NCBI RefSeq assembly: GCF_004684095.1
Contig: NZ_SRII01000004.1
Coordinates: 347,760 to 411,759 of the forward strand
Source: Hymenobacter sp. UV11
GTDB lineage: Bacteria; Bacteroidota; Bacteroidia; Cytophagales; Hymenobacteraceae
Reading direction: 5' to 3'
Length of the DNA: 64,000 bases
Shown here one piece after another: positions 50,325 through 58,469 of the stretch; within the stretch, counting starts at the first letter, position 1, and the number at the start of each line of letters is the position of its first letter. A model generated the notes under the pieces. It had not been told where the DNA came from. It ran no database searches and worked only from the letters and a program-made list of their open reading frames with translations. The translations under genes were made by a program, and so were the position numbers.

Positions 50325-50711
50325 CTAGCGGACCGGGATGCGCGCGACCTCCATCAAGTCGGGCGTTTCGCGCACGATGCGCAGAGCAGTGCCGCGCAAG
50401 GCCACCCGCAGCGCCTGCCGCCGCGTGAGCCGTCCGCGCACCGCCTGCACGGGCACGTTCATCAGCGACCGGTCGGGGTTGCGGATGTAGCAGCCCGTGG
50501 CATGAGCGATGGCATAAGCCGTCTTGTCGAAGCGCTGGGCGGGCAGGTTGTAAACCACCTGCTGGTCGCACCGGCCCAGCTGAATGCGCGCCTTAATCGG
50601 CCGCTGTTGGGCCGGGTGCTGGGTGCTGGCTAAGCCGGAAGCAGCCGGGGTAGCCGCGGCAAGCAGGTGAGCAAGGACTCTTAAGCAGGAAACAACATAA
50701 GTAGAAAGCAT
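50325..50711 (-). CDS. Orphan STN-domain periplasmic protein
   Basis: 128 residues. N-terminal hydrophobic signal (MLSTYVVSCLRVLAHLLAAATPAAS). The rest, VYNLPAQRFDKTAYAIAHATGCYI then VPVQAVRGRLTRRQALRVALRGTALRI, is one STN domain (secretin and TonB N-terminal short domain), normally found at the start of secretins or FecA/SusC-type receptors, where it talks to an anti-sigma factor. Here the protein ends after the domain with no barrel. It may be a free signalling domain or a remnant of a receptor. It is followed by a long hairpin and no sigma gene is next to it. Confidence 0.75.
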   Translation of the reverse strand: MLSTYVVSCLRVLAHLLAAATPAASGLASTQHPAQQRPIKARIQLGRCDQQVVYNLPAQRFDKTAYAIAHATGCYIRNPDRSLMNVPVQAVRGRLTRRQALRVALRGTALRIVRETPDLMEVARIPVR

Positions 50712-50821
50712 GCGTGAAAGTAACTACTCGGCGCTATTCTGGCAGTAGCTCCCAGCCGTGCAACTGCCGCTGGCTCTCGCAAGCAAATGCCAGTAGCCAG
50801 CCTCAGGCATAGGAAACTACT

Positions 50822-52033
50822 TTAATAAGCCAGTAGTGGCTGCTGGCGCGGCCGGGCTGGGGGCTGCGCTGCCTGCACTAGGGCCTGCGCACGCAGCAGG
50901 GCCTCGGCGCTGGCGTGGTGCAGGTGGCGGCGGGGCGGGCCGTCGGGGATAAGCTCGGCATCCCAGAGGCCCGAGCGGTGCCACTGGTCGAGGTGGTCCC
51001 AGTCGGGGCGGTCGATGATGGGGTAGAGGCACACGCCCAGCAGCGGCAGGCCGGCGCGCAGCGCCTGAGCGCACTCGCGGCCAATCATGTCCCACCACAG
51101 AGGGCGGTCTACGCCGGGGTGGCTGGTTTCGGTAACTACGAAGGGGCGTTTGTAGCGCTTGTGCGCCTGGGCCAGCAGCTCGCTCAGGGGTACCCAGCGG
51201 GGGTCCAGCACCGGGTCGTTCCAGCCCAGGTGGCGGTGGGGGTGCAGCTGCCACTGGTTGTCGTAGTAGTAGTTGAAGCCCACAATGTCGAGCAGGCTTT
51301 CGTGGCCGCCCAGCTCGGGGCACATCCGGCCCGCAAGAATGTCGGTGGCCTGAAACTGATTGATGTGCGCCCGGCGCGCTTCGCGCCGGTGGCTTTCCCA
51401 GGGGTTGGGTGGCGCTACGATGTTGATGAGCGGCTCGGTGCTGAGAAAGCGGATGCTGGGGTCGGCCTCGCGCAGGGCCCAGCTGCCCTCGATGTAGGCG
51501 CGCATCAGCCCCAATTTCACTTCCCAGCCCTGGCCCACGCAGTAGGGCGAGGTGCCGCGGGCGTCGCCGCCGAGCCACGACATAAAGCTGACCTCGTTAA
51601 TGGGCGTGACGATAAGTGTGCCCTCGGGCCGCTCGGAACGGTAAAAATCCACAAAGGCGCGGCAGAGCGCGGCAAAGCGCCGGGCAAACATGGGGTGCAG
51701 CGGCGTGAGGTCGTCGGGGTAGCCAAAGTGGCACAAGTCCCACACCTGCTGAATGCCGTGGCGCTCGCCGGCTTTGAGCATCGTTTTCACGGTGCTGAAA
51801 TCGTAGTGGTAGGGCGTTTTCTCAATCATGGCCCACCGAATGCCTTCGCGCACGGTCTTCACGTTGAACTGCCCCAGGTCGCGGTAGTCGGCATCGAGCA
51901 GCTGCAGGTGGCCGGTGAGGGGTAGGAAATCGACCCGGTTGCCAAAGGCATTGAGCTGGTCGGTGCATTCGTAGCCGCCCCACCAAAAGGAGTCGAACGG
52001 CGTTTCAGTTAGTGTGTTTTTCATAGTTTTCAT
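50822..52033 (-). CDS. GH1-like glycoside hydrolase (clan GH-A)
   Basis: 403 residues with no signal peptide. Acid/base motif TPINEV has E147; the nucleophile motif VTETSHPG has E302; both are spaced as in GH1/GH-A barrels. FWWGGYECTDQ near the N-terminus and GIRWAMIEKTPYHYDFSTV, where the beta-glucosidase sugar-binding residues sit, support the fold. The last ~40 residues are a Pro/Ala/Gln-rich tail. It probably acts on a cytoplasmic glycoside; the substrate is unknown. It follows the CDF gene by about 50 nt on the same strand, so they may be co-transcribed. Confidence 0.8.
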   Translation of the reverse strand: MKTMKNTLTETPFDSFWWGGYECTDQLNAFGNRVDFLPLTGHLQLLDADYRDLGQFNVKTVREGIRWAMIEKTPYHYDFSTVKTMLKAGERHGIQQVWDLCHFGYPDDLTPLHPMFARRFAALCRAFVDFYRSERPEGTLIVTPINEVSFMSWLGGDARGTSPYCVGQGWEVKLGLMRAYIEGSWALREADPSIRFLSTEPLINIVAPPNPWESHRREARRAHINQFQATDILAGRMCPELGGHESLLDIVGFNYYYDNQWQLHPHRHLGWNDPVLDPRWVPLSELLAQAHKRYKRPFVVTETSHPGVDRPLWWDMIGRECAQALRAGLPLLGVCLYPIIDRPDWDHLDQWHRSGLWDAELIPDGPPRRHLHHASAEALLRAQALVQAAQPPARPRQQPLLAY

Positions 52034-52084
52034 ACTTTAGAGTTCCTGGTTTCCAGTTGTCGCTCAAACCAGAAGCCAGAAAGC

Positions 52085-53005
52085 TTATACCCTGCCGGTC
52101 AAAGACTTGGCCTCGATAAAAATGCGCTTAAACTCGGGGTGGCTGGCGCGCACGGCATCCTGCACGGCCACCACGGCCTGCTCGACCTCGGTGGCCGTGA
52201 GGTGGTCTTCAAAGTCTACATCGAGGGCCAGGATAACGTCGTCGGGGCCAAGGTACATGGTCAGCGGCTGGCGCACCTGTACCACGCCCGGCGTGAGGCG
52301 GGCGGCGTGCTTCAGCTCTTTAAGGGTGATATCGCTCACGCCTTCGCCCACTATCAGCGCCTTGGTGCGCATGACGAGGAGAATGGCCACCGCCGTTAGT
52401 AGCAGCCCAATGAGAATGGACGCCGCCCCATCGAGGTACGGATTGGCGAGCCAATGACCCAGAAAAACACCTATCAGCGCGATAAACAGGCCCGCCACGG
52501 CGGCCCCGTTCTCAAACACGGAGGCGAAGATGGCCGGGTCGCGGCTGGTGCGTAGCGTGCGCCAGAAGCTGTGGCCCGGCATCTGCCGCTCTAGCAGCGC
52601 CTTCACGGCCACCCAGGCCGAGGCCCCCTCAAACACGATGGACAGCCCCAGCACCACGTAGTTCCAGAGTGGGTCGGTGAGCGGCTCGGGATGCTGCATG
52701 TGCTTGATGCCCTCGTAAAAGGACATGCCGCCGCCGATGGCAAACACCAGCACGGCCACAATCAAGGCCCAGAAATACAGCTCTTTGCCGTGGCCAAAGG
52801 GGTGCTGGTCGTCGGCGGGGCGCTGGCTGCGGTGCATGCCGTAGAGCAGCAGCCCCCCGTTGCCGGTATCGACCAGCGAGTGAATGCCCTCGGAGAGCAT
52901 GGCCGACGAGCCGGTAAAATAAGCCGCCACGAATTTGCTGATGGCAATGGCCACGTTGGCCGCCATGCCACCGTAGAGCGCGAGTTTGGAAGAGGATGCT
53001 GACAT
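52085..53005 (-). CDS. Cation diffusion facilitator (metal/H+ exporter)
   Basis: 306 residues. Six transmembrane helices fill residues ~8-215. The metal-site motifs are HSLVD in helix 2 (SEGIHSLVDTGN) and HPFGHGKELYFWAL between helices 2 and 3; the second membrane site in helix 5 reads ENGAAVAGL. The cytoplasmic tail (~215-306) has the CDF dimerisation fold (ITLKELKHAARLTPGVVQVRQ). Such proteins export Zn, Co, Fe or Mn using the proton gradient; which metal is not clear. It is divergent from the NarL-type kinase gene and upstream of the GH1-like gene. Confidence 0.92.
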   Translation of the reverse strand: MSASSSKLALYGGMAANVAIAISKFVAAYFTGSSAMLSEGIHSLVDTGNGGLLLYGMHRSQRPADDQHPFGHGKELYFWALIVAVLVFAIGGGMSFYEGIKHMQHPEPLTDPLWNYVVLGLSIVFEGASAWVAVKALLERQMPGHSFWRTLRTSRDPAIFASVFENGAAVAGLFIALIGVFLGHWLANPYLDGAASILIGLLLTAVAILLVMRTKALIVGEGVSDITLKELKHAARLTPGVVQVRQPLTMYLGPDDVILALDVDFEDHLTATEVEQAVVAVQDAVRASHPEFKRIFIEAKSLTGRV

Positions 53006-53084
53006 AGGAAGCTAGGGTTTACGCGCCCGGCCGGGTGGGGTTGGCTAAGCGCTGCCAGCGGGTGGGGTAGGGGCACCCAAAATC

Positions 53085-53132
53085 TACCTAGAATTAGGTA
53101 TTGCCTGGCGGACCTGCCCGGATGGACTTTTG
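53085..53132 (+). promoter_or_regulatory. NarL-like 7-2-7 site and promoter upstream of the 7TMR kinase gene
   Basis: TACCTAG-AA-TTAGGTA at 53085-53100 is two inverted heptamers with a 2-nt spacer, the layout of NarL/NarP sites. TTG follows at once (53101-53103), and GACTTTTG (53125-53132), close to the Bacteroidota -7 box TAnnTTTG, lies 21 nt further. The kinase ATG is 113 nt downstream. The same arrangement occurs at 56165. Confidence 0.6.
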
Positions 53133-53244
53133 CTGAAGCGCTGCGCAACAAGCTAATCCTGGCGCATGGTAAGAATTTGAGGATTAGCGGGTTGTTTTTA
53201 AAGACGAATAGCCCAGCCGTTGGCCTCACCTCACGCCCTGCCCC

Positions 53245-55191
53245 ATGCGCTACCTCCTGCTTTTTGGTTGGCTCTGGCTGCTGCCACTGGGGGCCGCGCG
53301 GGCCCGGCCGCCTACCCCCCCGCCCGACACGCTGCGGCTGCAAGCCAGCAACGACGGCCCCTGGAGTCCCTACTTCGCCTACTGCTTTGACCCCGGCGCG
53401 CAGCCCTTGCGCGGCGGCCGGGCGGCGGCGCTGTGGGCGGCTGGGCGCTTCCGGCCGATGCCGCCGGGGCGGGTGTTTCAGGCGGGCTTCACCCGCGACC
53501 GGCTGTGGCTGCGCGCCACGGTGGTGAACACGCTGCCCCAGCGCACGCGCTTCGTGTGGAGCCTGTATGCGTTTGTAGACAGCGCGGCGCTGTTTGTGCA
53601 GCCCGGCGGGCGGGGGCCGGCGCGCTTCGAGGTGGGCACCAGCGGCCGGGTGGTGGCGGCGGCGCGGGGCTTTCCGGCGCGGGCCAGCTGCCTGCCGTTC
53701 TGGCTGGAGGCCCACGCCCAGGCCGTGGTGTACCTGGCCGTCGAAAACCACACCGGTGCCACCTACCTGCCCACCGACCTCACCACGGTCGAAGACTTTC
53801 TGGCCTACGAGCAGGCGTTTTTCTTTACTAAAAGATGGACCTGGCTGCTGGGCCTGTACCTGGGTAGCGGCCTGCTCAACCTGGTGCTGTTCGCGTTTCT
53901 GCGCGACCGCCTGCACCTGTGGTACGGGGCGTATATCCTGTTCGGTACCTGGTTTTTGTTGATGGAGGACGGCCTCGATGCCTGGCTGCTGCCGCAGCCG
54001 CTCTATACGCTGGGCTGGCGGCTGGGGCAATATAGCCTGCTGCTGCTGGCGCTGGCCTGCCAGCTGCGGGTGCTGAGCCGGTTTATGCGCCTGTGCCAGG
54101 GCTGGCCGCGCCTGCACCGCCTCAGCTGGGGCCTGAGTGGCCTGGCTGCCCTGGCCGCGCTGACCTACGGGCTGCTGGCCGAGCGCGCCCGGCGGGCCGG
54201 CGGCGGCTTGCTACCAGCCCTCAACGGCAGCCGTGAAGTCATACTGTGGCTGGTGCTGGTGGGCGGCGGCCTGCTGCTGCTGGCCGTGGGCTGGCGGGGC
54301 CGCCGGGTGCAGCGGCGGCTGGCAGCCTACTACGGCTTCCCCTACGCATGCTTTTTTCTGGGCAGCCTCAATTTTCTGCTCAATCGCTCGGGCATGGTCA
54401 ACATTCACCTCATGAACCCCAACGCCCTGGCCTGGGGCCTGGCCCTGGAGCTGGTGCTGCTGAGTGTGCTGCTCACGGCCCGCTTCCGGCAGGCGCAGCG
54501 CCAGAATGCCGACCAGCGCCTGCGCCGCCTGCACGAGCGGGCCACCGCCGGCCAGCACCTCATCGGGGCCCAGGATGAGGAGCGCGAGGCCCTGGCCCGC
54601 GAGCTGCACGACGCGCTGGCCCCCGGCCTCACGGCCCTGCACCTGGCCTGGCAGGGCCGGGCCGTGCGTGAAGCACTGGCCCACGGCCCGCCCGCCCTCG
54701 CCGAGGCTCACGCCCACAGCGCGGCCCTGCTGCGCCAGCTGCGCTACGACGTGCGCACCCTCAGCCACGCGCTGCTGCCTACCCCCCCCGGCGCGCCCCT
54801 ACCCCTGCCCGACGCCGTAACGCTGCTGGCCGAAACCCTGAGCCTGCCCGACGAGGGCCCGCTCGTGACCAGCCACTGCGATGCCGCCGCCGCCGCCCTA
54901 CCCCTGCCCGTGCAGCAGGCCGCCTACCGCATTGTGGCCGAGCTGCTGCACAATGCCCTGCGCCACGCCCAGGCCCGCCACGTGCAGGTGGCCGTGCGCC
55001 GCCTACCCACCACCCTGCGCCTCACGGTGGAAGACGATGGCCGGGGCTTCGACCCGCTGGCGCCCCTACCCCCCCGCGGCGGGCTGGGGCTGCGCGGGGT
55101 GCAGGCCCGCACGGGCTACCTGCGCGGCCAGGTGCAGGTGCGCAGCCAGCCCGGCCAGGGCACCAGCATCACGGTCGAGTTGCCAGTTTGA
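53245..55191 (+). CDS. 7TMR-DISM sensor histidine kinase, NarL partner type
   Basis: 648 residues. Signal peptide (MRYLLLFGWLWLLPLGAARA), an extracellular 7TMR-DISM sensing domain (~residues 30-190, with NHTGATYLPTDL), seven membrane helices (~195-415), a coiled linker (ARFRQAQRQNADQRLRRLHERA), then a HisKA_3 box EREALARELHDALAPGLTALH with phospho-acceptor H455. The HATPase region has ELLHNALRHA (N box) and VEDDGRGF (G1). It should phosphorylate the NarL-type regulator 160 nt downstream. 7TMR-DISM domains often bind carbohydrate-like ligands; that is family knowledge. A NarL-like palindrome sits upstream, suggesting autoregulation. Confidence 0.92.
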   Translation: MRYLLLFGWLWLLPLGAARARPPTPPPDTLRLQASNDGPWSPYFAYCFDPGAQPLRGGRAAALWAAGRFRPMPPGRVFQAGFTRDRLWLRATVVNTLPQRTRFVWSLYAFVDSAALFVQPGGRGPARFEVGTSGRVVAAARGFPARASCLPFWLEAHAQAVVYLAVENHTGATYLPTDLTTVEDFLAYEQAFFFTKRWTWLLGLYLGSGLLNLVLFAFLRDRLHLWYGAYILFGTWFLLMEDGLDAWLLPQPLYTLGWRLGQYSLLLLALACQLRVLSRFMRLCQGWPRLHRLSWGLSGLAALAALTYGLLAERARRAGGGLLPALNGSREVILWLVLVGGGLLLLAVGWRGRRVQRRLAAYYGFPYACFFLGSLNFLLNRSGMVNIHLMNPNALAWGLALELVLLSVLLTARFRQAQRQNADQRLRRLHERATAGQHLIGAQDEEREALARELHDALAPGLTALHLAWQGRAVREALAHGPPALAEAHAHSAALLRQLRYDVRTLSHALLPTPPGAPLPLPDAVTLLAETLSLPDEGPLVTSHCDAAAAALPLPVQQAAYRIVAELLHNALRHAQARHVQVAVRRLPTTLRLTVEDDGRGFDPLAPLPPRGGLGLRGVQARTGYLRGQVQVRSQPGQGTSITVELPV

Positions 55192-55214
55192 AACAGGTTT
55201 TTTCACTGCGTAAG

Positions 55215-55260
55215 GAGCAAGTTGTCATTGCCGCGCTGCGCTCGCAATGACAACTTGCTC
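55215..55260. repeat. Short palindromic element, family A remnant
   Basis: Perfect 16-bp arms (55215-55230 and 55245-55260) around a 14-nt centre. GTCATTG...CAATGAC matches the ends of the family A elements, as if the middle had been deleted. Its right arm runs straight into the 7-bp tandem repeat. Confidence 0.8.
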
Positions 55261-55340
55261 ACTGCTCACTGCTCACTGCTCACTGCTCACTGCTCACTGC
55301 TCACTGCTCACTGCTCACTGCTCACTGCTCACTGCTCACT
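55257..55340. repeat. Twelve perfect copies of the 7-bp repeat GCTCACT
   Basis: GCTCACT is repeated twelve times without a break (84 nt), followed by one variant copy GCTCATT at 55341-55347. It ends four nt before the ATG at 55352 of the response regulator. The stretch is open in frame from an ATG at 55247 into the regulator, giving the periodic peptide CSLLTAH. Because 7 is not a multiple of 3, gain or loss of a copy would shift that frame. Confidence 0.97.
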
Positions 55341-55351
55341 GCTCATTACTT

Positions 55352-56014
55352 ATGCCGTGCCGCCTACTACTCGTCGATGACCACCCGGCCCTTACGCGGG
55401 GGCTGGCCGCGCTTTTCAGCCAGGAGCCCGACCTGGAGGTGTGCGGGCAGTTTGCCAATGGCGAGGCGCTGCTGGGGCACCTGGAGGCCAGCCCTACCCC
55501 CCCCGCCAACCTGCTGCTGCTCGACCTGCACCTGCCCCCACCCCACGACGGCCTGAGCCTGCTGCCGCAGCTGCGCCGCCAGTGGCCGGGGCTGCGGGTG
55601 CTGGTGTTTAGCAGCGCTACCTCGCCCATGCTGGTGGCGCAGGTGGCGGCGGCGGGCGCGCAGGGCTTTCTGGATAAGTCGGCCGAGGCGGGGGCGCTGC
55701 TGGCCGCCATTCGGGCCGTGCATACGGGGCAGCTGGTGTTTCCGGCGCGGGTGCGGGTGCACGCGCCGGTATCTGGCCCGCCCGCCGAGCCGGGGCAGAT
55801 AGATGCCGAGGCGCTGCTGCGCCTGCGCCAGCTTTCGGCCCGCGAGCGCGAAATAATTGGCCTGGTGCGCGAAGGCCTCTCGACCCGCGCCATCGCCGCC
55901 CGGCTGTCCTTGGCCGAGTTCACGGTGAGCACCCACCGCCGCAACCTGATGCAGAAGCTGGGCGTGCACGGCCTAGCCGAGCTAGTGCGCTTTGCCCACG
56001 AGCACGGGCTGTGA
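55352..56014 (+). CDS. NarL/LuxR-family response regulator
   Basis: 220 residues from the ATG at 55352 (MPCRLLLVDDHPALTRG). The receiver domain has the acidic pair DD and phospho-acceptor D58 in LLLLDLHLPP; the conserved Lys is in FLDKSA. The C-terminal LuxR helix-turn-helix is complete (LSAREREIIGLVREGLSTRAIAARLSLAEFTVSTHRRNLMQKLGV). It pairs with the 7TMR kinase just upstream. A longer form from an ATG at 55247 would carry a 35-residue tail translated from the 7-bp repeat; which start is used is unclear. Likely targets are the two 7-2-7 sites at 53085 and 56165. Confidence 0.93.
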   Translation: MPCRLLLVDDHPALTRGLAALFSQEPDLEVCGQFANGEALLGHLEASPTPPANLLLLDLHLPPPHDGLSLLPQLRRQWPGLRVLVFSSATSPMLVAQVAAAGAQGFLDKSAEAGALLAAIRAVHTGQLVFPARVRVHAPVSGPPAEPGQIDAEALLRLRQLSAREREIIGLVREGLSTRAIAARLSLAEFTVSTHRRNLMQKLGVHGLAELVRFAHEHGL

Positions 56015-56164
56015 GTACGGGCAGCCGCAAGTTCTGTTTCTTCGCGAAATAGCCTGCGCAAAAAGAACGCTGTGACGAGCCTACCGACTTCCTGTACTCT
56101 AACAAACAGGTGGGCCAGCCGCTTGATTCCTCTCTTTTATATGGGATAATAGCAAGAATGAAAT

Positions 56165-56211
56165 TACCTAAAACTGGGTATTGTAACTAGTTGAGAAGTG
56201 AGAGAGCTTTG
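56165..56211 (+). promoter_or_regulatory. NarL-like 7-2-7 site and promoter upstream of the DUF5723 gene
   Basis: TACCTAA-AA-CTGGGTA at 56165-56180, then TTG at 56181-56183, a 20-nt spacer and GAGCTTTG at 56204-56211. Compared with the site at 53085, 15 of the first 19 bases are identical and the spacing differs by one. The DUF5723 ATG is 58 nt past the -7-like box. Confidence 0.6.
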
Positions 56212-56268
56212 TAGTGGAGGTCAGGCTATCACCTAGCCAGCCCCCACCTACGCTCTCTTTCCTGAACT

Positions 56269-57960
56269 ATGAAAACAAGCAGTACCCCTTGCCGGGGCTG
56301 GGTAGCGGCGTGCCTGCTACCCGGCCTTTGGCTTGTGCTGGGCGCCGTGCAGCCAGCGGCGGCGCAGGGTTGGCTGGGCCTGGCCCAGAGCAACTACGGC
56401 GGCACCAACAGCGCCTACCTCAACCCCAGCGCCTTGGCCGACTCGCGCCTAAGCGCCTACCTGAACCTGGGCGGCGCCGGCGCCAGTTTCTACAATACTT
56501 ACCTGCAGCTAAACCTGCCCCAGAAGCCTTGGGAGGCGGGTTTCTCTTTTCAGAAAGAGTATCTTACGGAGCAGGAGGGCAGCGGCGGCCCGCAGCACGC
56601 CAGCGCTACCGCCGAGGTGCGCCTACCCTCCCTGATGCTGGCGCTGGGGCCGCGCTCGGCCGTGGCCTTTAGCAGCCGGGTGCGGGGCTTTGTGCAGGCC
56701 AGCGGCGTGAGCTACAACCTGGCCCGGCTGGCGCGCTACGGCCTGGGCGAGGCCGACCAGCTGGGCCTGGCCAACCAGCTGCTCACCGACAACAGCTTCA
56801 ACCTGGAAACCAGCGCCTACCATGAGTTTGCCCTCACCTATGCCCGCACGTTCACCCCCAATACTACCCACTTCTTCAAGGGCGGCCTCACGCTGAAATA
56901 CCTGGTGGGGCTGGGCGGCGGCTACGTGCGCAACGACGGCACACAGTTTAAGGTGCTGAATGATAACAGTATTGAGCTGCAAAGCCGCCAGCTTAGCTAC
57001 GGCCTCACCGACTTCCGGCTGTATGGGCAAAATGACTTCACGCTGGGCTCGCTCTACGGCGGGCAGCAGCTGGGCCGCGGCTACGGCGCCGACCTGGGCC
57101 TGACCTACGAGTGGCGGCCCAACTACCAGCGCTACAACTACCGCATGGACGGGCAGGACCGCCCCGACGACAGCCAGAACAAGTACCGCCTGCGCCTGGG
57201 CCTGGCCCTCACCGACCTCGGGGCCCTGGCCTACAACAACAGCCAGCGCGTGCGCCAGGGCCAGCTGGCCAATACGGCCACGGTGCGCCTAAGTCAGCTC
57301 GATACGCTCACCTTCAACACCTTGCAGTCGGTGGAGAATACGGCCCAGCGCCTGGTGGGCCTCAGCAGCACGAGCCGCGAGTTCACGACCTACCTGCCAG
57401 CAGCCCTGCGCCTCACCGCCGACTACCAAGTGGCCGGCCACCTCTACGCCAGCCTGCTCTGGACGCAGAGCCTGCTACCGACGCGCACCCTGGGCAGCCA
57501 CACGCCCAGCCTGCTGGCCCTCACGCCGCGCCTCGAATTCAGCCGGGCCGAGCTGGCCCTGCCGCTGGTGTGGGCCAATGGCTACCGGCAGCTGCAAGTG
57601 GGCGCCATGGTGCGGCTGGGCCCGCTGGTGCTGGGCTCCGATAACTTGGGCGGCCTGCTGGGCTTGTCGTCGGCCACCGGGGCCGATGTGTATTTTGGGC
57701 TGGCGCTGGCCCTGCGCCGCCACCGCCGCCCCGATAAAGACGGCGATGGCGTGAGCAACCGCTACGACAAGTGCCCCAAGGAAAAAGGTACCTGGGCCAC
57801 CTACGGCTGCCCCGTGCCCCCGCCGCCCAGCGCGCCGGCCGAGGCTGGGCCGCCTACCCCCCCGCCGCTGCCCGAAGCCGCGCCAGCGCCCAGCGAAACG
57901 CCGCCCGCGCCGGCAGCGCCCGCCGCCGCGCCGCCTACCCCCGCATCCAACCCCAATTAG
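56269..57960 (+). CDS. DUF5723-type outer membrane barrel with thrombospondin-type calcium motif
   Basis: 563 residues. Signal peptide to about residue 32 (AVQPAAAQ). The opening LAQSNYGGTNSAYLNPSALADSRLSAYLNL and later barrel strands fit DUF5723, FadL-like barrels of Bacteroidota. After the barrel, residues ~488-520 carry RPDKDGDGVSNRYDKCPKEKGTW, a thrombospondin type 3 calcium-binding repeat. Such repeats usually lead into a peptidoglycan-binding OmpA domain, but here the chain ends in a ~45-residue Pro/Ala-rich tail. It follows the NarL-type pair and has a matching promoter site, so it is a candidate target. A small membrane-protein gene is 62 nt downstream. Confidence 0.85.
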   Translation: MKTSSTPCRGWVAACLLPGLWLVLGAVQPAAAQGWLGLAQSNYGGTNSAYLNPSALADSRLSAYLNLGGAGASFYNTYLQLNLPQKPWEAGFSFQKEYLTEQEGSGGPQHASATAEVRLPSLMLALGPRSAVAFSSRVRGFVQASGVSYNLARLARYGLGEADQLGLANQLLTDNSFNLETSAYHEFALTYARTFTPNTTHFFKGGLTLKYLVGLGGGYVRNDGTQFKVLNDNSIELQSRQLSYGLTDFRLYGQNDFTLGSLYGGQQLGRGYGADLGLTYEWRPNYQRYNYRMDGQDRPDDSQNKYRLRLGLALTDLGALAYNNSQRVRQGQLANTATVRLSQLDTLTFNTLQSVENTAQRLVGLSSTSREFTTYLPAALRLTADYQVAGHLYASLLWTQSLLPTRTLGSHTPSLLALTPRLEFSRAELALPLVWANGYRQLQVGAMVRLGPLVLGSDNLGGLLGLSSATGADVYFGLALALRRHRRPDKDGDGVSNRYDKCPKEKGTWATYGCPVPPPPSAPAEAGPPTPPPLPEAAPAPSETPPAPAAPAAAPPTPASNPN

Positions 57961-57963
57961 CTG

Positions 57964-57983
57964 ACTACTACTACTACTACTAC
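57964..57983. repeat. ACT trinucleotide microsatellite
   Basis: Six ACT units plus AC in the gap between the DUF5723 stop and the small downstream gene. Simple-sequence repeats are unusual in this GC-rich window. Confidence 0.95.
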
Positions 57984-58022
57984 GCTGCCTTTCCGCTACT
58001 CACACTCTTTCCGTCTTTTGTT

Positions 58023-58217
58023 ATGAACAAATTTCTAACCCTCGTTTTTCTGGGTCTGCTGCTAGTCATCCTGCGCTTTTCGACCCAAACCACCAGCCGT
58101 GAAAGTGCGGCCCAGCCCACGGTGCCGGCTAGCTACGCCGGCCTACCCCCCTCAGAGGACGGCAACGCCCTGAGTAACCACCAGAGCGGCCGCATGCTGG
58201 TCGCTGCCCAGCAGTAG
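58023..58217 (+). CDS. Small membrane or secreted protein, 64 residues
   Basis: From the ATG at 58023 to a TAG at 58215. The N-terminus MNKFLTLVFLGLLLVILRF is a single hydrophobic helix; the rest is polar (STQTTSRESAAQP, PPSEDGNALSNHQSGRMLV). It is 62 nt after the DUF5723 gene on the same strand and probably shares its transcript. No homologue is recognised. The start, length and position suggest a real gene. Confidence 0.6.
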   Translation: MNKFLTLVFLGLLLVILRFSTQTTSRESAAQPTVPASYAGLPPSEDGNALSNHQSGRMLVAAQQ

Positions 58218-58327
58218 TATTTACAGCTGGCCTTGGTATGCCAGGCGTTGCTTCTGCGCCGGCCATAGTGCTGCGTTTGCGCGCATTCTTCGGTTGCACA
58301 CTGGTAGCCACCGATTCCCCCAGACGC

Positions 58328-58376
58328 AAAAAACCCGGAAAACTGCTTTCACGACGTGAGAAGCGGTTTTCCGGGT
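58328..58376 (-). terminator. Terminator downstream of tRNA-Thr
   Basis: A long stem with few mismatches (outer 11 bp ACCCGGAAAAC paired with GTTTTCCGGGT) followed on the minus strand by six T. It lies 21 nt past the 3' end of the tRNA. Confidence 0.8.
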
Positions 58377-58396
58377 GCTCCGGTTAGGGAAGTATG

Positions 58397-58469
58397 AGCC
58401 GATTATTGGACTCGAACCAACGACCTGCTCATTACGAATGAGCTGCTCTACCAGCTGAGCTAAATCGGC
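58397..58469 (-). tRNA. tRNA-Thr, anticodon CGU
   Basis: 73 nt on the minus strand. Acceptor stem GCCGATT/AATCGGC; D-arm GCTCAGCTGGTAGAGC; anticodon stem GCTCA/TGAGC with loop TTCGTAA, giving anticodon CGT (reads ACG); T-arm GTTGG-TTCGAGT-CCAAT (one G-T pair). The CCA end is not encoded. A terminator follows. Confidence 0.95.

Noticed and set aside
52762..54117. 451-codon minus-strand frame overlapping the CDF start and the kinase gene
   Set aside because: It only merges the antisense of the kinase with part of the CDF frame; the Gln/Pro/Arg-rich start has no protein-like features.
55257..55340. The 7-bp tandem array as a CRISPR
   Set aside because: Units are contiguous with no spacers and are far too short; it is a simple-sequence repeat.
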